Shown piece by piece: positions 12,231-22,306 of a DNA stretch of 64,000 nucleotides; position 1 is the stretch's first letter, and each line of letters opens with the position of its first letter. The translations under genes and the position numbers were made by a program. Origin of the DNA: Papaver somniferum (taxonomy: Eukaryota; Streptophyta; Magnoliopsida; Ranunculales; Papaveraceae); NCBI RefSeq assembly GCF_003573695.1, contig NW_020650971.1, positions 682,984 through 746,983 on the forward strand, read 5' to 3'. The notes below the pieces were generated by a model. The model was given only the letters and a program-made list of their open reading frames with translations. It did no database searches and had not been told where the DNA came from.

Positions 12231-13637
12231 TGATAGACGCATTTATGTGTCTGATTTGTCCTCAATGTTCCGTATTGTGAGTACTCAATTTTGTACTTAT
12301 TATGGTTTTTTGTGTGTTTGTAGGTATTTTTTGGAAATAAATATTGTTGGAAAATTCGGCTCGAAAAGTTGCTCGGAACACCCCAGGAGGACAATTGCTA
12401 TACGGACCCCCGCTTTTGCTAAGGAGCACCCTGGGCTATGTACAACCCAATTTCGTTCTCAGCACCCACCTGCTAAGGGCACCCCTACTCTGGATAGGAG
12501 CACCCTCTTCTTCTTCCACGTTTAAACAGATTTTGCCGGGAAAAAAATTCTTTTGAACTGCAAAAATTAGGGTTGAGATTTTGACGATGTTTTACAAAGA
12601 CTAAATGGCTGAAACTTCGTGGGTAGTCGTTATTTTCATAACACACCTGGTATGGGCTTTTGGGTCGATCAGAATTAGGCCTGGTAAGAGATAAAAAAGG
12701 AGAGTTTGCAGCTGTAAAACGCGTAAGAAGCTAAAACAAGAAAGAAAATATCCGAAAATATTTTCTTTCACTGCCGAGAATTTTTGAAGTTATGGAGGAG
12801 ATTCGATGCATTTTTCGGGTATAAATAGAGTCCCTTGGGTCATATAACGGGGAATGGAGAGTTTGGGAAGGATTTAGAACATCACAGAGGAGAAATACGA
12901 TCACCAGAGAAACCTGCTGCTGTTGCTGCCATTGAAGAACACGAAGAACATAAGACCTCAAGAAGCAGTCTTATTTTTTTATAGTATTTGCGACTATTCT
13001 GTGACAGTCTTAGAGCTACAGTAACAGTGACACATCCTCTGTATCGTTCTTTGGTTTGTAATAAATATAATTGTCACAAACCCGGTTTGAATTATTTCTC
13101 CCTTTTCATCATTTGTAAACCATTTTTGAGCAATGAAATCGAATTCTGAGTGTGTTTCCAACATGATGAGAGGCTAAATTCTCGCTTAACCAAGGCAATG
13201 GGTGAAGCTATTTACACATGAATAATGGGTAACTATTTCATTTTCTCTAATTTGTAATTATAATTCACTAAATCACTGCTTTTGCAGAGTTTTTAAATGT
13301 TTACATAATTTTCTTAATTACTTGTGATTCAATTTGATAGATTATACTTTGATTAATCAATTGATAGTCTATGCTTAGGGAATACAATTAATATTTGAGA
13401 ATATGTGTGATTATTTATGAATTAAGAAATAATGGACTAAAAAGATAATTAGAGTTTTGGATTATTTGTCATAATTTATTCATGTGTAATAGTGGAATAT
13501 AGTGTCTTGGTTACTTTTAATATCTTGAAATCAATTTTGCAACAAGTTTTCTATTTTTAAGTTTTATAAGTCTAAAATCTTTTGCTTTCACAAGTCTCAA
13601 CGAACTTATTACTACAACTCAATTGAAAATCACATCA
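12231..13637 (+). repeat. Athila 3' LTR
   Basis: At 1407 bp it begins TGATAGACGC and ends CACATCA, colinear with 3101-4614. Compared with the 5' LTR it lacks about 107 bp near 12675, and it differs by scattered substitutions and small indels. It is followed by CCTGG, the right target duplication, and then by the interrupted copia element. Confidence 0.92.
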
Positions 13638-13679
13638 CCTGGATAAAACCCTAAAATCAAATTTCTTCATTAAACAGAG

Positions 13680-14790
13680 ATGGTAGATGTATTAAAATCA
13701 TCAAAAGGTGGAGAAAAAGGAAAAGCTCCGGAGTATAATTCATCGAAAAAATATGGTGTATCATCTAGGATCGAGTGATGGTCCTGGTATTCTTACTACC
13801 CCAATTGTGTTAAGAGGAACTAACTATGATGAATGGGCTATATCCATTAGAGTATCATTAATATCCAAGCATATGTTTTGTTTAGTTGACGACACAATAA
13901 AGGAACCTGTATATCCTGAATAGTTGGAGGAATGGATTGATGTTCATTCAAGCATTGTTTCCTGAATTAAAAACACCCTAGATTTTTTTGTAAGATCAAC
14001 ACTGGGGGATTATGATGATGATGCTCTTTTCTGGACACACTTGAAGAAGCGATTTTGTGTGGTCAGTGGTACAAGAATTTGGCAAATAAAATCATCTTTG
14101 AGTGAGTGTAAACAAGGTAAATTTGAAAGTGTAGCTGTCTATTTGTGGAGATTAAACAAGTTGTGGAGTGAACTGATGACATATATGAAAATACCACAAT
14201 GAAAATGTGGTCATTGCACCTGCAATATTCCAAGTCAGGTAACTGCTTTGAGAGAAGAAGATTATCTTTATTATTTTTTGATTAGTTTAGATAGTATGTA
14301 TGAGTCGCTATGTGAAAAATTGTTAGCAAGAGATCCTTTACCATCAATAGATGTTGTGTACCAGACGATATTTAACGCTGAACGTTTGAGAATGGGAGAT
14401 GTTCTTTTATCTAAAAATGTGCAGGAAAATGTTATGGCTTTTAAGGTACAACCTGAACAAATAGAAAACACAAATACTTATGATGCTGCAAAGTTTTGCA
14501 GGCGTTGTAATCGAGAAGGACACTCTGATGATGGGTGTTATCAAATAATTGGTTATCCTGAATGGTGGGGAGACAGACCTCGTGGTGGTAGAGGACATGG
14601 AAGAGGTGGCGGAGCTGGTGGTATAGGTCGAGGTGGTTTTGCATCTGGCATAGGTGGCAGAGGATATGGCAGCACCAATCCTGTTCGTGGAAATAACTTG
14701 AATGTACCAGCAACTCAGCAGACAAATACGACATCTACAGATGGAGCTGGCTTGAATTGAGAGACAGAAACTCAACTTCAACAAGTACTT
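13680..14790 (+). pseudogene. gag: copia gag, broken
   Basis: The likely original start is ATG 13680, but the main frame (that of 13708) is reached only through a shift before 13760. The N-terminal gag signature is ILTTPIVLRGTNYDEWAISI. A later block gives LKKRFCVVSGTRIWQIK. The zinc knuckle is CRRCNREGHSDDGC near 14500-14540, followed by GYPEWWGDRPRGGRG and a Gly-Arg-rich tail, a usual arrangement in copia gag. In-frame stops: TAG 13921, a TGA near 13963, a TGA near 14200 and TGA 14758. Confidence 0.85.
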
Positions 14791-15170
14791 GAGTTTTTGA
14801 GTTCAAACAAACCAAAAATTCAACTACAAGGTAAACAACACCGGGCTTCCTGGATTGTGGATACAGGAGCTACGAATCATGTCACATATAATATAGATGA
14901 CATGATAGAATTAAAATATATTAAAGCATGCTCAGTAGGTTTTCCAGATGGAAAGTATGCGAACTATGATAAAATAGGAACTATGATTCTTCCTGGTGGT
15001 TTGAAACTTGATAATGTGCTTTATGTACCTCAGATAACAAGCAACTCGATCTCGGTCACACATATGATTGATAAGATAGATTGTGTTGTGCAATGTACTA
15101 ACAATTTATGTCTTATACATGACCGGTTGCCGTAAAAGGTGATTGGACTGGGTGAGAGACAATATGAAAT
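14791..15170 (+). pseudogene. copia protease
   Basis: It is in the same frame as gag. The active site WIVDTGATNHVTYN has its Asp codon at 14860. The downstream wording (VGFPDGKYANYDKIG, then LDNVLYVPQITSNSISV) is the standard C-terminal part of copia protease. TAA at 15133 interrupts the polyprotein just before the pre-integrase region. Confidence 0.85.
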
Positions 15171-16130
15171 ATATTTGTTCCGTGGTGTACCTCCAGTTAA
15201 AGTGTTTGCAGTTAGTGGGGATTCTTACGAGCTGTGGCACCAAAGATTGGGATATCCGTCATAGAAAGTATTGAAAAAGATACCTGCTGTGTGTTCGTTA
15301 TCTAGGAAGAATAATAATGCTTGTGATATTTGACCATGAGAAAAACATCATAGAATTAGTTTTCCTAATAGTCAGAGTAAAGCTAGTTGTATACTTGAGT
15401 TGGTTCATTTGGATTTAAGGGGACCTTACAAGACACCTTCATCTGGTGGAGCTCATTATTTTCTAACAATATATGATGATTTTTCAAGAGGAGTGTGGAT
15501 TTATTTGATCGAAACTAAAATTGAAATTGAAATGGTATTTCTTAACTTCATTGCTCTCATTAAACGTCAGTTTAACAAGGAAATCAAAAATGTTAGAATT
15601 GATAATGGAACAAAATCTAATACTTTGCATGGATATTTTAAGACTAATGAGATAATATTGAGACATGCTGTGTTGGTACACCCCAATAAAATGGGATAGT
15701 TGAGAGAAAACATCATCATATAATGAATATTGCAAGAGCTTTGAGATTTCAAGCTAATTTACCAATACAATTTTGGAGTCAGTGTGCATTGACTGCGGCA
15801 TACTTGATTAATCGAACACCAACACCTTTACTTAATAACAAGAATCAATATGAGATTATGCTTGGAAAGATGCCTTCATATGATCAGTTGAAGTGTTTGG
15901 GTGTTTGTGTTATGTACATAATCAAAACAGTAAAGGGGATAAGTTTGCAAGCCGAGGAAGAAGATGTGTATTTCTTGGTTATCCATTTGGTAAAAATGCA
16001 TGGCAAGTTTATGATTTAGACACAAAACAATTTTTAGTGTCAAGGGATGTAAAATTATATGAACACCAGTTTCCATACATGACGGCAAATGTTGGGAAGT
16101 CAAATAATATTGATCCATAAAGTAATGGAG
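15171..16130 (+). pseudogene. copia pre-integrase and integrase, broken
   Basis: The pre-integrase box ELWHQRLGYPS is at about 15230-15262. The core holds the first Asp (VHLDLRGPYKTPSSGG), the second Asp (VRIDNGTKS) and, after a one-base shift near 15697, the Glu in VERKHHH. The block MNIARALRFQANLPIQFW and LINRTPTPLL follow. Another shift near 15893 leads to FGCLCYVHN and RRCVFLGYPFGKNAW, the conserved C-terminal block. In-frame stops lie near 15262 and 15333-15340. All three catalytic acidic residues can be seen, but not in one open frame. Confidence 0.85.
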
Positions 16131-16830
16131 TATGTGGCCATGATGATGAGGATCGAGAAGAAGTACAGTTACCCAGTGAAGTCATTGAATATAAACAGTC
16201 TGAGTTACAAAAACAACAAAGTAATGAAGAACCACGACTTGATATTGAATATGAAACAGAAGAATTAGAAGGAGCTGCTCAAGAACATCTTAAGGAGAAT
16301 ACACATGATGCTTTCTCTAGTGCCATGTCAGTTGAAGTTGTGTAAGATAATAACAGCAGCGAGATAGGTAAAGGAAAACGTCATAAAATTCCTTCTAACA
16401 GACTCAAAGGCTTTGTGACGCATACTGTACGAGAAAATATTCCACCTTCCACTCAACCTACACAATCATCAGCCTCAAGTACACCTTATCCTTTGAAATA
16501 TCATGTTAGTTGTTATCATTTCTCTGTAGCACAGAAAAATTATCTTGCTGCTATAACGGCTGGCAATGAGCCCAAGAACTTCAAAGAATCTATGAAGCAT
16601 CCAGGATGGCAAAAATCTATGTCTGAAGAGATAAGAGCTCTAGAGGAACAAGGAACATGATAATTGCCGGAATTACCACCCGGTAAGAAGGCATTAGAAA
16701 GTATATGGATTACACTAATAAGAGAGATGAAAATGAAAATTTGATACATCTCAAAGCAAGATTGGTAATATTTGGGAATCATAAAGTTAAAGGATTGGAT
16801 TATAGTGAGACCCTTGAATAATTAAGAGGA
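16131..16830 (+). pseudogene. copia linker and N-terminal reverse transcriptase, truncated
   Basis: The Glu/Ser-rich linker typical of the integrase-RT junction is followed by NYLAAITAGNEPKNFKESMK and GWQKSMSEEIRALEEQGT, the start of the copia RT domain. After a stop at 16658 and further damage, KARLVIFGNHKVKGLDYSET can be read near 16755-16815. Downstream the match ends abruptly, so the FVDD catalytic box and RNase H are missing. Confidence 0.82.
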
Positions 16831-16922
16831 ATACGAAAATATGGATGGGGCGGCAAAATAACTCAGAAGAGTTTCTCTTATCGCTCCTTATTTCATAAAG
16901 AGCGATGCGAGAAGAGGTAAAA

Positions 16923-17363
16923 TGTAGGTGTAAAATGTCGCACACCTTGTATTAAGCGAAATAATCATCTCACCACCAAGCGAAGACGACCGTACAAAGC
17001 ATATCAAAGATGACATCACAAAGTCACACTAAAAGTATGAAGAATCGTGCGGTAGTGAAGAGCACGTGCGAGAAACACCAATGTGAGCGTGCGTCAATAT
17101 GGGCTTTATTAGTTGTCCTCTACTATGTAAACTCCTATATAAGGAGCCAACTACCCTCGTACAAGAGAGACCTTTTTTGTGAGCTAGGATAAAATTGTAA
17201 GAGAGAGAAAAAGTTATTTGTTTTGTAAGTTAGGATTTCTTCTCCCTAACTTTGCATTTGTTCTAAGTTTTAATAAAAGATCTTGAGTATTTTCCTTATG
17301 ATTTCTTAGATTGCTTCACTAGATCTTAGTTGGGCGTAGCCGTAGGATTTCCTTCAACTACAC
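16923..17363 (+). repeat. LTR-like segment, unclassified
   Basis: A purine tract (GAGAAGAGGTAAAA, ending 16922) is followed by TGTAGGTGTAAAATG, as at a 3' LTR start. A strong TATA box, TATATAAGG, lies at 17137-17145 and an AATAAA at 17272-17277. The end (around ACTACA at 17363) is a guess. A second copy is not present in the window. It could be the 3' LTR of another element fused to the truncated copia, or a solo LTR. The short hairpin TCGCTC...GAGCGA lies just upstream near 16880-16905. Confidence 0.45.
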
Positions 17364-17368
17364 ATGGC

Positions 17369-17929
17369 ATGTTCCAATATATTGTATTTATCGAACGTAT
17401 CAATAATGACATTGTAAAAATTCCTATCAGATGTAACCCCACTATTTTTCATTTCTTTAAGAAGTGAAAATTATTTCTGTCAATCCCCTCTATCCCGATA
17501 ACTCGCTAGAATCCTACTAAACACATATGAGTTGGGCTGAACATCATTAGCTTCCATCTCTTCCAGAACAATAACGGTAGTAGGTGATCACCAATTGGAT
17601 TAAGTTAAAACAATCTTTCATCCATCAAAAATCAAAATCGATCCAGAACTTTTAGGAGAGGGTTGAAGAACAATAGAAAGCTTGCATAAGTGAAGATGAA
17701 GATGAAGGAGAAACTGAACCTAACTCCACAAGGGAGGGTAATTTGGTACGAGACGGAAATGGAAACTCGGTGGGTTTGACTGAGTCGCAAAGCGCACATA
17801 TTTGCTGCTTTTGGACGAGTCCAACTGTACCTGTACCTTTCTCAAGAATAACTAATATTCCTGACCTTCACTCTATGTAATAGATGCAGAAACAAAAAAG
17901 CAATAATAAACATTCAAATAATGGCATTA
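17369..17929. other. no feature recognised
   Basis: About 560 bp without a convincing open frame. The strand-asymmetric GA-rich patch at 17690-17740 could be a 5' leader of something transcribed leftward, but no exon is visible. Confidence 0.3.
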
Positions 17930-18140
17930 CACGTTTCTGTGGAATGTTATATTTTGAATTACTTTCATCACCTCAACTTTGGAATTGGTTTCTCAAAATG
18001 ATGAGTTTTTCCAGAAAAAAAAAAGTCTATTGTACAAAATATTTAAGCCATGTAAAATATATCACTTAATCAATTTATAGGAAAATATAAACATGCAAAA
18101 TTGTGGTGTTGATGGAAATGCAAAATTTACTAGTCTTGAT
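17930..18140 (+). repeat. family R repeat, left part of an interrupted copy
   Basis: This contains the same sequence of blocks as 24580-24770: a CATCACCTCAACTTTGGAATTGG block, a poly-A patch, a TTTATAGGAAAATATAAACATGC block, then GATGGAAATGCAAAATTTACT. It is cut at 18140 by the hAT-type MITE and resumes at 18835 with TTTCATCTAAAG, which lines up with TTTCATTTC in the other copies. Confidence 0.6.
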
Positions 18141-18842
18141 CCTAGTTAGTAAGTTCGCGAATGATTCGCGAATCATTCGCGAATTTTTCCGTATCACGAA
18201 TTTTACCGTCTTATTCGCGTACGTTTGCAACTCCGAACCCAAGTCGCGTATTATGTGGCATTCCCGAATTATTCGCGAACCGTTCACGAATTTTACGTAT
18301 CCCGAATAATACGTCCGCTTAATTCGCCATAAATTCTTTAGCTTTTACTTTTCAAAGACTCCATTTTTTGGGCTTTACTGCCTCCCGAGCATACACGACC
18401 GAATATTAGACGTGTTGTGATTTTTATGAAACAAAAACGACTGAAGAGATTTGAAGGTGAAGGTGAGAGAGATCTCAAACTCACTAACCAAGCATCTAAA
18501 CCACCATACGACGTCCTCTTGGATAACTAATGTTGTATATATTATTAATATCATCATATTAAGTTTATTTTTTCTTTAAATAACTCACACATATGCATAA
18601 AAATTGGTCTATGACCTTATAAATACAAATTATTTGTTATATATAGATACCGAATTTTCAGAGCCGAACTCACATTTATAAATCGAATCATACACGTACG
18701 TATGCCGTTCCGAATTACTGACGAATCACGTCCCGTTGACCGAATTTTAGACCGAATCTGAATTTTACAAAACCGTATAATACTCGTACGTTTGTCGTTC
18801 CGTACGTTTGTCGAATCCCGAATTGCTAACTAGGGTCTTGAT
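18133..18842. other. 8-bp target-site duplication around the MITE
   Basis: GTCTTGAT occurs at 18133-18140 and again at 18835-18842, flanking the inverted-repeat element exactly. Eight-base duplications are characteristic of hAT-superfamily transposition. Confidence 0.85.
18141..18834. mobile_element. hAT-type MITE, 694 bp
   Basis: The element starts CCTAGTTAGTAAGTTCG and ends CGAATTGCTAACTAGG-type sequence. The outer nine bases are perfectly inverted (CCTAGTTAG / CTAACTAGG). A perfect 8-bp target duplication flanks it. The interior has no transposase frame and is full of CGAAT and TTCGCGAA words. TTCGCGAA, itself palindromic, occurs four times between 18150 and 18285. Pairs such as CGTACGTTTG near the right end also recur. 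It is a non-autonomous element, presumably mobilised by a hAT transposase encoded elsewhere. Confidence 0.85.
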
Positions 18843-18924
18843 TTCATCTAAAGCATATGGATATCATTATTGTGTGACATTAATTTGTAGTAATTTGCAT
18901 TGACTCGATGAGAGGCGAGTACAG
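18835..18924 (+). repeat. family R repeat, right part of the interrupted copy
   Basis: Continuation of the 17930-18140 block after the hAT-type insertion. It loosely follows the order seen at 24780-24850 in other copies and is then cut by the next MITE. Confidence 0.4.
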
Positions 18925-19311
18925 GAGCATCTCCAGTGAGACATTAGAAATATCATAAATATAAGGTCACATAGGATTTTCAAGGATTTAACCAAAAAAT
19001 CATCTCCAATGAAAATGTGAAAGGAGAATGTAAAGATGATGTGTATGGTAGTTATGTAGCCATCCTCAATGCTATCCTCTGGTTTTAGAGGTTCTCTTAG
19101 AGGATGTGAACATCCTACTCATCATTATTAATGATTGTGATTAAATATGTAATTTTGATCAATGGCTTAAAAAGTTCCAAATTAAAGAAACACAATTTGT
19201 GGTTGGAGATGTTTTTCTTTCATCTCCTAAAATTAAGGAAAATTTGGTCTTTACATAGGAAAAGACAACTTCCACAAAAAATACACAACAAGTTATCATT
19301 GGAGATGCTCT
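18925..19311. mobile_element. MITE with GAGCATCTCCA ends, 387 bp
   Basis: The left end GAGCATCTCCAGTGA and the right end TCATTGGAGATGCTC are inverted copies (GAGCATCTCCA perfect, 11 bases). The interior is AT-rich, without a real gene, and contains a local inverted block (AGAGGTTCTCTTAGAGGATG). The target duplication is not clear: TAC is found near both ends but with a two-base offset. The superfamily is left open. It lies about 195 bp upstream of the MLP TATA-like box. Confidence 0.65.
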
Positions 19312-19505
19312 ACGAAAGTAAAGACAATGAAACAAAGAAAATTAAGATCATGGGGAGGGTATTTTTCCTTAGTGGGAATCGGACACAGTTACTTTTATTA
19401 AAGTGTCCCTTTAATGATTTAAACCTGATGCTAGTTATTACTAATTTCCAACGCTTGGGCATTAAACAATTTTTATCAATAATATTCGAATTCGATATAT
19501 GTGCC

Positions 19506-19513
19506 TATTTATA
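19506..19513 (+). promoter_or_regulatory. TATA-like box of the MLP gene
   Basis: TATTTATA lies 69 bp upstream of the MLP start codon, a normal spacing for a plant core promoter with a short leader. No further motif is assigned. Confidence 0.4.
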
Positions 19514-19581
19514 CCCTCATTAAGTTTATGATATCACATACTCGAAAGCTAGTTATTCATTTCATATCATATCATATACTA

Positions 19582-20163
19582 ATGGCTCAAATTCATAAAT
19601 TACATGTTCAAAACGAGTTGAAGAACTGCTCAGCAGACCAATTTTATAGTTTCATTAAGAATGAAGCGACCAAGTTCCCACGGGTTTGTCCTCATATCAT
19701 CAAGAGTTTCCAAATTCTTGCTGGAAATGGAAGCATTGGCACCGTAAGGGTGATGAAAATCGCTGCGGGTAAGTACCAAAGTATTTATCAAAATGTTACT
19801 GCATATCTAGAAATTTTCATCTCATGATTAATTTAAATATTTTGTTATGTACACATGTTAACTTGTTGTATAGGAGCTTCTCATGAGGTAACGGTGAAGG
19901 ATAAGATTGTAGCGGCGGACGATGAAAGCAGGACTCTTAGTATCACTATCATCGACGGAGACCTCTTGCGTATGTATCCGAAGTTTGAATACACATTGAC
20001 GGTAACTCCAGTGGTTACACAAAGACGTGAGCAAAGCAGCTTGTTGAAGTTGTCCGTAGAGTATGAGAAAGGAAATGAAGATGTCCCTGCTCCACTTGAG
20101 TATACGGAGTTGGCAACTGCTCTGTATAAAGCCATTGCTGGCCACCTTGCGAAGAATGCTTGA
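19582..20163 (+). CDS. major latex protein-like (MLP / Bet v 1 family) protein
   Basis: Two exons, 19582-19768 and 19874-20163, give 158 residues; family members are usually about 150. The donor is G|GTAAGT and the acceptor TATAG|GA. The intron splits codon 63, the usual place in this family. The Gly-rich loop GNGSIG is at residues 48-53. The MLP-type wording follows: VKDKIVAADDESRTLSITII, a GDLL block, then LLKLSVEYEKGNEDVPAP. The fold has a large hydrophobic cavity for small ligands. Members include PR-10 proteins, latex proteins and, in poppies, some alkaloid-pathway enzymes. The ligand or reaction here cannot be read from the sequence. There is no signal peptide, so a cytosolic location is expected. 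No stops or shifts are seen, and the start is the first ATG after the TATA-like box. It is the only intact host gene seen in the window, enclosed by repeats. Confidence 0.85.
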
Positions 20164-21092
20164 TTTGCTGAGAAGGCCTATTCATGTACACAAGCTGGCT
20201 GCACTAATGATGCTTAAATATTATCTAGTTTAAACGTGGTTTGCATAAGTAAAACTTCGATCAACCCGTTTAACAAATTTCATGTTGCTGATTTGCGCCA
20301 CTAACTGACACAATTGACTGAGTTAATTGACTAAGTGAAACATAAAACAAACAAACTCGAAGAATCCATTATTTTTATAATGGATAACTGTCCTTTGTTA
20401 ATTTGTGTTAATAAACTTAATTAGCCAAACTAGTTATGTGTTATTAGTTGGATTAGGTTAATTTAATTTAACTTTTAGAGTCAATGAAGTGCGTACACCA
20501 TTTCCCCCTCCATTATTTTCATTTCTAGGGTATCTCTATTAGCAGTTCATCATTTCCTAATTGTAGAAATTGTAAAACCAAGATATGGAGTTTCAACAAC
20601 GACTTCGCAGTAGGTAAGATTACTTACGGATGGGAACCGAGACTATGATCCAGTCGTAATAGTATTCTACGGCCCCAAATTGTGACGGAAATTTCGTATT
20701 TTTCAGAGTCACTAGCTTCTAGGAATTCATTATTTCACAGCCTTAAACCAAAGTAATTGAACTCATTCCTCGGTCCTATTCGGCTGGGGAGATTGGAGCC
20801 GGGAGCAATAAGTTCGGACTTCGACATAACACTATCATGTAATTAAATGTCTAATATTATTCTATCGAACGTATTTATCATGTATTTAGAGGTTTTTTAT
20901 TTTATACAACTCCCATCTGAGGGGTTATGAAAAATTTCTTTTCTGATTTTAGTGCATGCTAGGCCAACTCGGAAAAATCTTTTACTCTCTTTGCTCAAAA
21001 ATCTATCCGAATCGACAAAATCGTCCGCCTGAATCGCTAAAAATTAAAAATGACTTGGAATCGAAAATCATCTCGATCATATAACCTGTCAC
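20164..21092. other. MLP 3' flank and AT-rich intergenic DNA
   Basis: The gene's 3' region contains several AATAAA-like words (for example near 20411), but a single poly(A) site cannot be chosen. The rest, including the 20600-20830 stretch, shows no gene or clear repeat. Confidence 0.4.
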
Positions 21093-21407
21093 CATGGTTT
21101 CGAAAACGTGACTCGTACGATTCGTTTCATTTTTTTTAAATTCGCTTCAACTCGTGAAGATTCTTTTTTTTATGCGATTTTAACCTTTTAAGGTGACATA
21201 AAATGCAAAAGACATAAATTATCGAAACTACTAAAGATTATAAGCAACTAATGCAGCAAATATTTACAATCTAAAATGTTTGCATAAATTAGTTAAGCAA
21301 ACATATGATTCAAAAATAAACCATGAATCTACGGTTCACGATTTAACATACAAAGCGACTCTTAAAAAATAAAAAGCGATTCACGATTTAAAAACCTTGC
21401 CTATCAC
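21085..21407. other. 8-bp target duplication of the second hAT-type MITE
   Basis: CCTGTCAC (21085-21092) and CCTATCAC (21400-21407) flank the element, with seven of eight bases identical. Confidence 0.6.
21093..21399. mobile_element. hAT-type MITE, 307 bp
   Basis: The left end is CATGGTTTCGAAAACGTGAC. The reverse complement of the right end is CAAGGTTTTTAAATCGTGAA. These imperfect inverted repeats run for about 23 bases, with a CA start as in hAT ends. With the near-perfect 8-bp flanking duplication, this supports a decayed hAT-type MITE. It is AT-rich and non-coding. Confidence 0.65.
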
Positions 21408-21758
21408 GGATAATCAGCCTTGGAGAACAATTTCTTTGACTACACTTCCGTAAACAAAAAAATATTACTATCCTACTATTGGAATATTATGAATTCCTAA
21501 TTAACCGTAAATGAACTATTTACAGGTAGTTAGGAACCAATGAGGTACTCCAAGCCTAGGCAGTTTATTAGCACTATATGCTGGGCATCACTAGTGGAAA
21601 ATATAAATGGGGCAACATATAAGGGGGAGTGTCGTAGAGCCATGGGCCAATGTGTAAGAGGGTTATATACATGTAATCGGGATTTTCCTCGGAACCTATA
21701 TATCCAAAAAGTTCACAATCACTGTTAGTAACATTGGTTCGATTGGCATTGACATTGT

Positions 21759-22190
21759 ATGAGTATTTCGTTTATTAATGAGGATGTCCGGATACCTGAA
21801 ATAAAGTTGATCATGCAGAAAGTAAAATATTTAATCAGATCCATTCAGGATACATGGAATCTAAGAGAAGGAAAAATATGGATTCAACAAAGCAACGGCT
21901 CCTACCTAAAGAGGAGGGGTATACCAGCTAAAGTAAACTTCATAATGTGGGTTGGTTTCGATGGGCTTCTTCCTACTCGAGAGATGTTGGATCACAGAAG
22001 AGTTAACGTTCCTTCTCTTGACTGCCCTACATGCATTTCTCAGCAGGAAACAATAGATCATTTGCTTCTTTATTGTTGTTTCGCCTTCCAGGTCTGTGCA
22101 AATTACAAAACCATAAAAAATCAAGAAAACAGGAAAATGACTTTCCGTAAATTTTCAGTTACTTCCGTCATTTTAATCTTCAAAATTTGT
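21759..22190 (+). pseudogene. LINE-derived zf-RVT fragment
   Basis: A 162-codon frame contains the zinc-binding region found at the C-terminus of plant LINE reverse transcriptases. It reads IPAKVNFIMWVGFDGLLPTR, then EMLDHRRVNVPSLDCPTC and QETIDHLLLYCCFAF, giving a C-x2-C ... H-x4-C pattern. Upstream, GKIWIQQSNGSYLKRRG matches the usual lead-in. The RT and endonuclease domains are missing. After CCFAFQV the frame runs into AT-rich DNA unlike LINE sequence, so this is a fragment, not a gene. Confidence 0.7.
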
Positions 22191-22228
22191 TTATATAAAC
22201 ATTATTTGATTTTATTAAAAATAATTGT

Positions 22229-22306
22229 ACTAACTTTGAAAAATTAGCTTTTACATATTTAAGTCATACTAACTTTGAAAAATTAACTTTTACATATGTA
22301 AGTCAT
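22229..22306 (+). repeat. 39-bp tandem duplication
   Basis: Two adjacent copies of a 39-bp unit starting ACTAACTTTGAAAAATTA and ending AAGTCAT differ at only two or three bases. Confidence 0.8.

Larger units (their letters stand above)
3101..13637 (+). mobile_element. Athila-type Ty3/gypsy retrotransposon, full-length but inactive
   Basis: The order is 5' LTR 3101-4614, Asp-tRNA-type primer site, leader, gag, protease, RT-RNase H, integrase, non-coding spacer, polypurine tract, 3' LTR 12231-13637. Both LTRs start TGATAGACGC and end CACATCA. The flanks are TCTGG on the left and CCTGG on the right, a 5-bp target duplication with one substitution. The Athila assignment rests on the protease motif LLDLGASVNLLPY, the RT motif FMDDFSVFGSSFDECL and the wording of the gag and integrase domains. 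Coding regions carry several stops and frameshifts, and the integrase has lost its catalytic Glu region, so the copy cannot move by itself. It sits inside an older copia element. Confidence 0.92.
13638..16830 (+). mobile_element. Ty1/copia retrotransposon, 5' part of coding region, truncated
   Basis: This is the continuation of the element whose primer site lies at 3084. The domains come in copia order: gag with a zinc knuckle, protease, integrase, then the first part of reverse transcriptase, where the sequence stops matching near 16820-16840. No RNase H and no matching 3' LTR follow. The frame is interrupted by many stops and at least three frameshifts, so it is an old copy. Confidence 0.88.

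Noticed and set aside
16840..17363. Integrated pararetrovirus promoter region (TATATAAGG with upstream TGACATCA-type words)
   Set aside because: No viral coding domains are nearby, and TATA-bearing LTRs of ordinary retrotransposons look the same.
18103..18309. 68-codon open frame across the hAT-type MITE end
   Set aside because: It crosses the insertion boundary, has no motif, and reads CGAAT-type repeat sequence.
19131..19523. 130-codon open frame upstream of the MLP gene
   Set aside because: It starts inside the GAGCATCTCCA MITE and runs out of it. AT-rich composition (Lys/Leu/Ile) and no domain.
19582..20163. Naming the MLP-like gene as a specific alkaloid enzyme (norcoclaurine synthase, thebaine synthase or neopinone isomerase)
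   Set aside because: Only family-level motifs match. The wording differs from what I know of these enzymes and no catalytic signature can be claimed.
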